Source of the DNA: Ophiura sarsii
Taxonomy: Eukaryota; Echinodermata; Ophiuroidea; Amphilepidida; Ophiuridae
Direction: 5' to 3'
Assembly (NCBI GenBank): GCA_035610835.1
Contig: CM069443.1
Coordinates: 87,728,690 to 87,792,689 of the forward strand
Length of the DNA: 64,000 nt
Position 1 is the first letter of the stretch. Every line of letters begins with the position of its first letter. This document shows positions 10,779 to 22,009 of the stretch, piece after piece. The position numbers and the translations under genes were made by a program. The notes beneath the pieces are model-generated. The model saw only the letters and a program-made list of their open reading frames with translations. It searched no databases and was not told the origin of the DNA.

Positions 10779-13457
10779 ATGAAGGTTATTGTATGTCTCA
10801 TCGTATATTCACTTGCAACGGCGTGTCTATGCTCTGCGTGGCCAGAAGATAATAACGCGATTGAAAAAGAAATATACAGGCATTTTTTCAGAGAGAATGG
10901 CGCTGAAACAGACATGGAGAAGCGGGGAAGGAAACGTGGAAAGAACAAATTTGGACGTATGTTATATGATAACACACACAAAACACCTCAAACAAAATTC
11001 GGACTTTTATTTTCAATCGCCAATTTTCGGCTAATTCGTGATATATGCATAATGTGTTTCATATCAATAAAAGGCTGATGTGTTCTTCTTTTCAACGATA
11101 CTTCATTCAAGGCAACCACTTGTTTCGGTGCTTAACCACCTGCCTGTGGGGAGGTCTTATTCCAAATGTGCCAAAATCACCACTATTTCATACTCAAAAG
11201 AACAACTCTGTCGTCTGTTATGACAACTACAGTGTGGAGTGATGCTCTATTGACTTTTGAGTGATTTTAGCACATTCAGATTTAGACCCCGCTATATTCT
11301 TAAGCAAACATACAGCAAACTACAGGGTGAGTCAAAAAAACTGCAATAGTGGAAAGAAGCCATCTTGTTTTCAAAACCAAGTTGATGTTTTAATTTTTTT
11401 AAACGTTATAAGAATAACATAATTATTTGTTACTAATTTATGTGAAAATATGAAGTCAATAGCATTTTTCGTTTGCCTTTGGTGAACCTTTTTACCCATT
11501 CACCTATTTCACCCGCTTGTCCACGAAACACCTAACACATGCATAAGATTGCAAAATGCGTCTCTCATTAAAATTAAGTAAATTTGTGATATAATTGGAA
11601 TTTAATGTATCCTTTATTGTTAACATGGGAGCTAAAATAATCAATTTACATAACCCATGCTATGGATTGCTTATAATGTTCTAAATTTGAATAAAAATAA
11701 AATTATTCCAAATTTTTATTGGCGGGATATTCAAATGTGAACATGAAATGTGTGCAATTTCGAATGAAAATCACTATTCTCGTGGACAAACAAGTACATT
11801 GGGTTCACCAAAGACAAACGAAAAATGCGATTGACTTCATTTTTTCACATAGAGTCAAGAACAAATAGATCATTCTTGCAACGTTTAAGAAATTTGAAAC
11901 TTCAACTTGGTTTTGAAAACAAGATGGCTTCTTTCCACTATTGCAGGTTTTTTTTGACTCACCTGTATTTTGAACATAGGCGATTGAAAAATATTACCGA
12001 ACTTTTTTGAGGGTTTTTTTTAGCCTACCATACTGAATCTCCGAAACTTGGTTACGGTTGAATGAATGGAATTCAATCGCTTTGTGGAATCCGTTTTGGC
12101 TACGGACATCACAAATGTTGAAATAAATTACTGCAATTTCGAAGTATTAATAATCAAACTTGCAGTGAACCATCCAATCAATCACGCAATAACGATTTCA
12201 GCACTGGAACATCACTATACACATTTTATCTTTAGTATTCGAAATGTTTCAGATACGATCATTTTATGGGCTATCAAAAAATAGTCATATATTTTCAATA
12301 CATGTACAATGAGTAGAATTCTTGAAGAAACACCACTTTTTCTGGGAATGGGTCTATTTACCACTATAGATTGTTTTGTATTTTCGTCAAACATAGGCCT
12401 ACGCCTCTTTCTGTTTGTATTGTTCATTATTTTCATTGATTCAAGAAGTACATGTAGGCCTATTACAAGTTTGAAATTATATTTTGTATTTACACAAATA
12501 TCTGATTTTGAAGATATTGTTCATTTGTTTTGAGCATGTTGAGGCATTTCTCTTTTATTTTCATTGATTCAAGCAGTACATGTATTGCAAGTTTGAAATT
12601 ATATTTTGTATTTACACAAATATCTTATTTTGAAGATATTGTTTATTTGTTTTGAGCATGTTGAGGCATTTCTCTTTTTTTTTATCTGTATCTGTAAGCC
12701 TGTTACCAATAATATTCTACTTTATGCAACATTCGATTCAAAAGATTCTCAATAAATATTTTATTCTGTATGTTTTGTCCAACATAGGATGCAGAATGCC
12801 AGACGGCCGCCGGTGTGATTTGTGTAATTTAAAAATAAAGAATAAATACAACCGCAATCGCTACCTCATTTGTTCATTAGGTAAGGATATCGTATCCAAC
12901 ATCATCAATAAATCAGACATTTCACACTCGGGTATAATAGGAAAAGCCTGCATTTCGCTCCCTTCATCTGTCCACAAAAAAGAAGTTACTAAAACAATTT
13001 TTTTACTTTTGCTGTACCTCCCCTCAAATAACATCAACGCCGATTTAGCACCTGAATCCGTTATCAAAATCTGCAATCACACTGATCACTTGGATCGTCA
13101 CCATATCAACAATGCGGGACGTGGGGTAGATTTGGTCTCCAGTGGGATTCTTTTGGCATTTTGTGGATTATTTCTTACTTTTTGTGTTTAATACAAATAT
13201 AATCGAAATAATGGTTTCACAGAATCTAATGTGCCCTTTAACATTGAATAGGCCTACTCCGCAGAAACACTGAACCAATAAGTTAAGCTATGTTAACGGA
13301 CAACATTTGACGGATCCGGTAATGGACGATATTGTTCCGCACATTTCACACATTCAAATATTTGTTTTCATTTATATTGTGTGTACATTAGCATAAGAAT
13401 TGCATGCTAAATCTTATACGTTTTTTCTGCTTAACAGGATCGAATAACCTAGTTTGA
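10779..13457 (+). CDS. Locus A: secreted cationic four-cysteine peptide precursor
   Basis: Function unknown; predicted secreted peptide precursor. Proposed exons: 10771-10956 (ATG at 10779), 12788-12880 and 13438-13457, giving 96 residues. Exon 1 of the CDS follows acceptor TTTCTACCAG and starts with a signal peptide (MKVIVCLIVYSLATACLCSA), then an acidic spacer, then EKR and further basic residues. It ends at donor GTATGT in phase 1. The 93-nt middle exon follows CATAG and encodes a basic peptide with cysteines spaced C-x7-C-x2-C-x15-C, including CNLKIKNK and NRNRY. Donor GTAAGG is also phase 1. The last exon, after a T-rich tract and TTAACAG, adds five codons and TGA; it is the least certain part. 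After cleavage at EKR the mature part has about 14 Lys/Arg and 2 Asp. The 5'UTR exon was not located. A mariner-type element (11323-11965) sits in the first coding intron. Neuropeptide, hormone and antimicrobial roles are all possible. Confidence 0.75.
11323..11965. mobile_element. Non-autonomous TA-flanked (mariner-like) element in an intron of locus A
   Basis: The ends are inverted repeats of about 60 bp: left CAGGGTGAGTCAAAAAAACT, and on the other strand from the right CAGGTGAGTCAAAAAAAACC, both continuing into GCAATAGTGGAAAGAAGCCA. TA lies on both sides (11321-11322 and 11966-11967). TA duplication and the GTGAGTCAAAAA-type end fit Tc1/mariner. There is no transposase, and the element is 643 bp. 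Confidence 0.85.
12540..12665. repeat. Direct repeat pair at 12430-12540 and 12545-12665
   Basis: CATTTCTCTTTT/TTTTCATTGATTCAAG, TTTGAAATTATATTTTGTAT and GATTTTGAAGATATTGTTCA-like words recur about 115 bp apart, ending each time in TTTTGAGCATGTTGAGGCAT. This is a local tandem duplication just upstream of the mature-peptide exon of locus A. Confidence 0.65.
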
Positions 13458-13644
13458 CAAACAAGGTTATTCCCTAATTTATTGCCCGTCTTCATCTCAT
13501 CAAGCGACCGATTGAGTTCGTAGACAGATTTCAAACCGGATTTTACGCAAAAGTAATGAAGCCGTCTGCTATCATGGATGGAAAAGATTATTATCGTTGC
13601 AGTCTTTTGTGAGTCTTGGACGAAAGTAATGTTAAAGACACATA

Positions 13645-14021
13645 AAGCGTGTTTCTATTGAGGCACTGGAAAGTTAACGCTAGGTTGGAATAACTGTATT
13701 TAATGTTAAATATTTTAATCACCCCCGTTTCTACTCGTAAAAACTAAAGATATACCAGTAAGTTTATCTGCCCGTCAGACCAGTTTTCTTTACATTGTAA
13801 ACATGTTAACAAGTACACATTTCCGGGTCATGAGAAATAAGCGTTAAGATTTATCGGGTTGCCGTTTCTACTATGCAAGTTAACGGTAATTACCGTTACC
13901 AAAGCAGGTTTTTGTCGTTAGAAAACCTAGCGAAAATTAACGTTATTTGCCTGTTTCTACTGGACGTAAAGGCCGGTTGGTACCGTTAATTACCATTAAG
14001 TTTCCCAGTAGAAACACGCTT
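13645..14021. mobile_element. 377-bp miniature inverted-repeat element
   Basis: Ends AAGCGTGTTTCTATTG and, from the other side, AAGCGTGTTTCTACTG. ATA lies on both sides (13642-13644, 14022-14024), consistent with a 3-bp target duplication. The interior is rich in GTTAACG/TACCGTTAAT words and has no ORF. It lies about 190 bp downstream of the proposed locus A stop. Confidence 0.75.
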
Positions 14022-14182
14022 ATAGATGCATGAATAGTGGTTATCCATGTAGAGGCGGAACGGACAATAAAAGGGATTCGCACCCGACCTATTCTACATT
14101 CAATAGAGTTGATGCATGACGTCTAATTCAAAGCATGTCAATAGCATGAATGTGTATCTTCTTTCTGTTAATCTTAGACATA

Positions 14183-16019
14183 CACTGCAAAAAGGTTGCT
14201 TAAATATTTACTCAACATTTTACACAACGTTGTTGAAGTATGCAACCGCTCAACAGTTGCGTAAAATTTACCCAACACCCATGTTTTCACCAACAGTTGA
14301 ACAATTCCAGTTACTCAGCAGTTGCACAATTTTAATTACACAACAGTTGGGTATTATTAATTAACCATTTGTTGGGCATTTTGTGACTGTTGCTTAATTT
14401 GTGAATTGTTTTCATTATATATTGAGCATTTTTGTATAGCAACTGTTGCTTAATTTATCAAATGTAGCCATATGTTGGGTATTTTATTTGTGACAAGTTT
14501 TTATTATATATTGAGCATTTTTGTATAGCAACACGAGGTAGGCAAATAATGTGAATTCTGGGCGATGCAGCAGAGCTACAGACATCACTTCCTCCCGGTA
14601 GTGAACCGGTAACTTGTAATGGGAATTATAGGCGATGCAGCAGAGCTACATGCACTATTCCCTTTTGGTAGTGAATTTGTAATTTATTTTAACATGTAAT
14701 TTAACTAGGCCTATACATATGATATCTGACATCTCTTATCAATGGTGTTATTTACTGTAAACGTTTGCCAAACGTATTCTTGCTATCTGGGTATGAAGGT
14801 ATAAATAGTCCATATTATATAATACATAAACATATTTATGTGATTCTTTTGGTGGAAAATAGATCACATGACATGAACTATTCAGTATATGTCCATGTCG
14901 TGTATTTTTTGGCTATAAAAATCGACTATTCAATATTCATCGCTAGCGATGTCGCAATAACACCTCTGAAATGATATTCATAAACAAATATATGTCAAAC
15001 AAGGATGGCAATTTTAAAATATTTTGTCAGTGTTAGCGATTTATTCCGTTTCGAATGCCAAGACAGAATACATTTTTGTGGTCCTGCGCTGCAAAAAGGT
15101 TGCTTAAATATTTACTCAACATTTTACACAACGTTGTTTAAGTATGCAACCGCTCAACGGTTAAAGGAAGGGTCCCGCAAGTACACAACATTGAGCATTA
15201 TTTGTTAGAAAAATAATTATCGAGCCGAAGTTACGTAATTATATAGAACAAAACAACATACTAGTCACAAAAATGAATAAAAACTGCCATCACTCAACAT
15301 GCACTTTTTAAAATTCGCGGCGATCGAAAGTCCCGGTGTCGATGACGTCAAGGGTATCGGTGCTCAAATTGGCGCATGTGCATTGTAAAATTATGACATC
15401 ATCGACACTGGGACTTTCGATCGCCGCGAATTTTAAAAAGTACATGTTGAGAGATTGCGGTTTTTATTTGTTTTTGTCATAAGAGTGGTGTTTTGTTCTA
15501 TATAATTACAAAAGTTGGGCTCGATAGTTATATTTCTAACATATAATGCACACTTTTATGCTTGCGGGACACTTCCTTTAAGTAAAATTTGCCCAACACC
15601 GTTAGATAACATGTTTTCACCAACAGTTGAACAATTCTAGTTACTCAAAAGTTAGGCAATTATATTCACTCAACAGTTGTTCAAGTATGCAACAGCTCAC
15701 GAAATTGGCTTTTTTGGACAACAGTTGCCAAAAATTCACATGTGCGCGTAACTTGCATCAAACTGTTGCGTGATTGTCCTCAATGCTCATGCAACAGTTG
15801 CCAAAGTGGAATATTTTACGCAACATATTTTAGCAACAGAAACAGTTTCCACCAACATTTTAAGGACATTGTTTCGACGAATTGCTCAACGCTGGGGATT
15901 TTTTACTTTTATACAACGCCTAACTTTCTTCATATATTGAATGAATTTTAATCAACACGTCAACCAACGGATGATAAAAGTACTTTTAGCAACGTATTTT
16001 AAGCAACCTTTTTGCAGTG
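14183..16019. mobile_element. 1.8-kb TA-flanked inverted-repeat element with nested insertion
   Basis: The ends are CACTGCAAAAAGGTTGCTTA on the left and the inverse TAAGCAACCTTTTTGCAGTG on the right, with TA on both sides (14181-14182, 16020-16021). The interior repeats CAACAGTTG, ACTCAACA and similar words many times, and an internal copy of the left end is at 15090. A second element (15175-15577) is inserted inside. No transposase ORF was seen. The TA duplication suggests Tc1/mariner-type mobilisation. Confidence 0.8.
15175..15577. mobile_element. 403-bp foldback element flanked by TTAA, nested
   Basis: TTAA precedes (15171-15174) and follows (15578-15581). The arms are long and imperfect: AGGAAGGGTCCCGCAAG faces CTTGCGGGACACTTCCT, and AATTCGCGGCGATCGAAAGT faces ACTTTCGATCGCCGCGAATT. 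TTAA duplication is the piggyBac/Kolobok signature. Only a short asymmetric centre separates the arms. Confidence 0.85.
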
Positions 16020-16021
16020 TA

Positions 16022-16640
16022 GTTAAGTGTTCCCGACAAGATGGCTGCTAAGTGCTAATCCATTACATGGATAACATCTATACCAAATCACTTTAGTTTC
16101 AAATCACCTACCTTTGCTGCGATTCGCTTACAAGAAGTTCTTAACACAAGGGAGGGCACCTGTTTGAGCCTACCGAAGTGAAACGCCCCGTGGAGTATTA
16201 AATACAAAAAGACACTTTGTTTGGTTATGCGGTTCGATATATAGATATTTTATTATACTCTATACGCAAATAACTAAATAGCCTACGAATAAATATATTC
16301 ATAGAAATGTATCGGTGTATACTTCTATCATTTCAAATAGTAATACACTCCCGGAAATCTCAATCGTGCAAGGTTTACATAATTTGGTTCACCAGTTTCT
16401 CGCTTTTTTAATTTATTCGCGCGAACAGTAATCTCTATGATCATGAATATAACCATATGGGCTAGCCATTGACTTATTGAATCTAGAGTAACTTTGACAG
16501 TTGGTTATCATCATGATTACGAAATAAGACTGAGATGGATTATATACAATCATCTTCTATGTAAATATTATTTCGGTGATAGTATCTGCAAGTCATTTGT
16601 CAAGGTGAATGTCTCCTCAGTCGGCATCATCCGCGATTAT
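16022..16640. other. No supported gene between the TA element and the last exon of locus B
   Basis: AT-rich sequence with no convincing exon on either strand and no repeat unit recognised. The 3' UTR and polyadenylation site of locus B (minus strand) may lie here. The word AATAAA could not be assigned with confidence. Confidence 0.3.
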
Positions 16641-16649
16641 GAATCCACA

Positions 16650-19600
16650 TTAGAAGGTGTCTGTTAGCTGCATGTTAGCTGTTAAAGAAAAGAGAAATAA
16701 GATCCAATCATAATTAAAACATTAAAATATGAAAGGTAAATCATTATGTTTATTTTCCCTTCGCATATCTTTCAACAATTATGAAAGGTAACCTTTAATT
16801 AGATAATTATAATTGATTTCAGGGGCATTTGAAAACATTTGTAACTGAACAGTTGGGAAGGTAACTTCAGTTTAGTTTTACAATTTAAAAAATGGAAATT
16901 GAACCAAATATGCCAAAATGGAAGTTGGAAATAAGTTGTTAAAATGTATAACGAATTTATAAAGTATCAAACACACCAGCTATGTCTGAATTACCTGTTA
17001 TTTGTTCTGACCTGACCGACGAGGAAAAGGTTATTGATGAACAAGTGAGATATCTTGATTTGTTTGTCTGTTTTGTTTGAGCTACATGTATTGGAATACC
17101 GTATGTTGACAGAAAAGGGGCGCGGTTTATGTTTAAGTTTCGTGCAATTTCTTTTTGAGTGTGATGTTCACACACGCAGTGTACGAAAAATATATGATGT
17201 TGTTATGACCCTGGGTCACCTATTGTCTCGTCCTTGGTGCTGTAGCTCGAAATTCAGAAAAGTCTACTGATTAATAGGCCTTTTAAAAGTATGGCAATTG
17301 GCTAACTTTGCACACGTTGTTTTCATCTCATTGGTCTTACTAAGATCGATGTACGCCCTCTATTATTGCATATTCCCAATTGAAACAATGTCTTAGCCTA
17401 CTATTATGCCTACCTGAAGACGTATGGATAACCCCTTGGAGAGTGGGGGGGGGGGGGGGGGGGGGGTTAACGACAAGTAGATGTTAAGTTATCCTTTTAA
17501 AAATGGCAGATTTTTCTGCCCGATACGCACTATATATTATGAGACGATAATATGGGGCGGTGCTTAATTCATACATTTAGTGCGCATGGTTATCGCGTTA
17601 AGATGTTCAATTGCTCTCTATACAAAGTTGCAGACGTATGCGTTGTGCGTTTAACACAGATATGCAATGTGTACGTTTTAGTAGAGTCATTTCCATGAGA
17701 TCCGTGACCAGTTTTAGGATACCTTTTTTTCTTGATGGATTTGTCAAGATGGACTAATTTTAAGAAAAATGATCTCCTATATACCCCCCCCCCCCCCCCC
17801 CAGAAGTGACGGTAATCGTTTTTATAGCGCAAAATCCAAACTGGCCGCCATACAGGGGCCCCAAAATTCAAATGGCTTCAATTAAGCTAAAAAGCATACC
17901 AAACTGTTCAGCTGAGCACAAGGATTCGGAAAAATATAGTTTGCCCTATCTCCGATGTTTGGTTAACGAGTTATGGGGTAAAACGTGAAAAGGTCGTTGA
18001 CCTTTACATACGGGGTCAACATTTAAACTAGCTCCGATCTTGAAAAACAATATCTCATATTGTTCGTATAATCACAAGGATTCCAGAAATGGTGGGGTTT
18101 TTTTGGCCACAGGGAATAGTTTGTGTGGGTCAAAAGGTCAAGTCAAGGTATACTACCCGTACGGAACCTGACCTTTTGACCCCTTTATAAGGTACAACAG
18201 ACACTCTAGGTGGTAAAAACTATTATTTCTGACATCCTTGAGAGCAAGTTTAAATGTTGACCCCATGGTCAAATGTCAACGACCTTTATACGTTTTACCC
18301 GATAGCTCGTTAACCAAACATCGGAAGAGGGGCAAACTACGGTATACATTTTCCGAATCATTTCGGAATCAATTTGGTATGCTTTTTAGCTTAATTGAAG
18401 CCATTTAAATTTTGGGGCCCCTGGTATGGCGGCCATTTTGAATTTTGCGCTATAAAACCGATTGCCGTCACTTCTGGGAGGTATATAGGAGCTAATTTTT
18501 CTTAAAATTAGTCCATCTTGACAAATCCATCAAGAAAAAAAGGTATCCTTAAACTGGTCACGGATCACATAGAAATGACTCTACTATTTGCTCGGAACGC
18601 AATTATTCGAAGAAGGCAAGTTGGTAAACAACTCGTTGGATTTGCCTATTTTGTATAGGGGAAATGTGTTGTTGTTTGATTAAAATAAATCTAACAAATA
18701 TGATAAACTAAATAAGAATGAGAATAAACAGGCGACCATACAAGACTCCAATGGTACAGCCTATACGTTACAAGACCAACGTAGGCCTATATAGCCAAAC
18801 AGCTGCGAACTCTATTTTATTCTCTAATTAATCAACTTACTTCCTCCACACAGCATATAACGATTCCTGTTCATCTTGTTCTTAATCTTCAAGTTGCATA
18901 TTTGGCATTTTACACCTTGTGGGGATCTGCATGCTAAAAAGATGAGATGGTCAAACAATAAATTAGCAAATAAACTTGAATTCTAAACTAAACCTGAATG
19001 ATAAAAAACAAACAATCTTTTCTCTGACCAACATGATAAGCCAAACTTTGTGTATGTTAAGTTAAAATTTTCCAAGGGAAGTATAAGTAAGCACACTAAT
19101 GATTCTCCCATCGGGGGTTTCGATCAACATGTCCACCCGGTTTGCAACTGCTTTGCGACCTGAATGTTATTTTAATACATTCAAGTCCATTATATGCGAC
19201 TAAATACATTGTAAAAAAACCCCACACTTTTGTACAAATTCACTTTTTAACATTAAAAAGTGTTGTCAACCGATTTGGAGATTTTGAGTGATGAATCTAT
19301 TTCAGTTCATTAGAAGTTCCTAGGTAAAATGAATTTCAAAAAGGGAAATATCTCTGTTACAATATTGTGAGAACACCCGTTAAATGTTTTTATATACAGA
19401 CAAGTGCATTGATGAAAGCACGCAATAGGGAAATCACAACAAAGCATAAAGCATCCAATCAAACATAATAGGCAAGGAGGATCAGATTTTTTCAGTTCAT
19501 AGAAGTACTACCAGCTATTTTGATAATAAATTGATAGAAAACCCTTCCCTCCGTATCTCAGTAGAGTCTGCAGTGGTTGGGGTGTGTACAAATATTTATT

Positions 19601-21978
19601 TCCAGCTGCTTTGCATGAAATGTGCATATTTTTTGGTCCAGCACCAGAATTGATCATTGTTGTTATAAAATAAAAAGTAGAATAGGTAGGCCTACTGGTG
19701 CCAAATTTAGGCAAATGTTAGTACACACATTTCGCCAGGCAGACATATACACATCTAAGCCATACACATTAAAGCAATACGTTTAATTAAGCTTAATTTA
19801 TGCAAATATTTATATTTTGACAGTTTCACCATGTTTCGTTTCGTTTAAAATATGAAATTATACCCATGCTGGAAACACCATTTGCATGTTGCACGGAAGT
19901 AAAAAGAATTCGGAAGGAGGAGGAGCGAGTCCAACTTTTGTTTTATAATGTTGAAATACGGTATCTAAAAAATGGTCCAGTATGACGTTAAATACACGTC
20001 ATTGGAAATATTTAAGGGAAATGTCCCTCTATTCCCACGATCTTTTACCCTTCTGTAGCAAAATAGTGGCCTGATATTTAGACAAATTTTCATCCAAGAA
20101 TGATATTGAATATTTCAATTAACAGGCCTTCTCTCTAAATGTTAATTGGAGTGGAAATCCACTCTTAATTTTAATTTGTGGGAGCACTATACAGATTGGA
20201 TCATGGTTTGCCACTCCAGAGCCAATTCAAATGATTAAATTGGACTAAATTAAAAATGTAAGATAACTCACCCTCTGGAGTGGAAAAAGTGATATTACTC
20301 AATCTTTAATTTTGCGGTGATTTTTCACTCTTTTGGGTGGCTCTCCCAAGTCACTCTCGAGAGAGAGAAAGATTGTCACTCCCTATAAAGAGAGTCATAT
20401 GAAACTACAATAAAACATCATTAAGTCATATCTTGTCGGCGTAATTGCAAAGTTTGTTTCAAATTCTGTCAAACATTGTCAAAATCTTATATTTCTAAAG
20501 TAGACAAGATACAGTTATAAAAGACGCAAAATATATAAAGCTTATAAAATACCCGCTTGTACCATAAAGTATCATATGCATAAAAAACAATAATAGAATA
20601 ATAAACATGTTCACTCCCTTATATTTAAGAGTGAAACTATAATAAAATAACATATTGTGAGACGTCCCTTATTACCCGAGAACGATTGAAATTTAACATA
20701 GCATTGTACACCAAAGAATTATTGGCAATCAAGTAATATGAATGATAAGTTGTGTGAAAATACAGACACTTTTTTCTCTTATCAAATTGAGTAAACTATT
20801 GTTTTCAAAACTTTTTGATCGCACTAATCTCAACAAATGAAGGAATTTCGTTTCATATGTCATATGTGTGATGGTCTGGAACTGGATTCAATATGTCAGG
20901 CTCTTCCTTCAACATGTTCAACTTGTGACCCACCTCAATCAGCAAAACCCTTTACTGGACGATATTGGAACAGAATTTAGGAGAAAGCTCATATCTCTCG
21001 TTTGGAATAACCAATCTGAACGAAATAAAATTTAGATTATAGCTATATACCATGTGTTCTTGCTGCGCATTTCATTAAACATATACATTTTTGTATTTGC
21101 ACTCGTTTAAGAAATCAGTAAAATTGGGACATGAATGTTTGGACTCGCCTTGTATATATGCGAGTATGATTATATTGATGTAATGTAGGCCTGCTTAGTG
21201 CTTTCCACTCCGAGGTTTATCATAACAAGTGTTAATTTATCAGTATTTGACTTTGGTTAAGATTTTTTTACACCATTATCATATATTTCCATCACCTTAA
21301 TTTGAACATGTATCAACCTCAAGAAGAAATTAAGTATTTATGTTTCGCTATTGTGTGTATCGCTTTGATGGCGTATTTTGAAACACTGAATTCACATTGT
21401 AAAATAATCGCAAGATTTCTAGAGCTTTTATTGCTACCGCCCCATTCTTTTTAGGTTTTTTGTTTGCTCTTTAATTATTTTAAAAGGTGGTATTTTAATC
21501 TTTTCAGGATTTCTATTTTTCCTTACTAATAAAAGAGTCCTTAAAATGTTGTAAACATATCGACATGTCGGTTTGTCTTTACTAATTTGCATGTTTAATA
21601 CAACGCCCTGACCACTAAATTATTACATCACATTTACCCCATATTTGATAATCATTTATTTGCTGGAATGAAGTTGACCCACCACCTTAACCATGTTAAA
21701 CGAATTGGAATTGTATATGGACGTGAGATGGACTATTTTGAAATACCATGAACGTGATGAAAACCAACAATTTCATCTGAAAACACACATGTATCCATAT
21801 CAAAACTGCAAAAACTGTTACAATCTTCAAAAAACTGTTGAGACATTTTGTAATAATTAAGTAGTTTTATTGTTGTTGTTTATCGTTTTCTATTATGTTG
21901 TATTTTATGTTTGTGCTTTGAGCGCTCTTATTTAGAGTGGATATGTGCCTTGTCACTATTATTATTATTATTATTATT

Positions 21979-22009
<31 letters not shown>

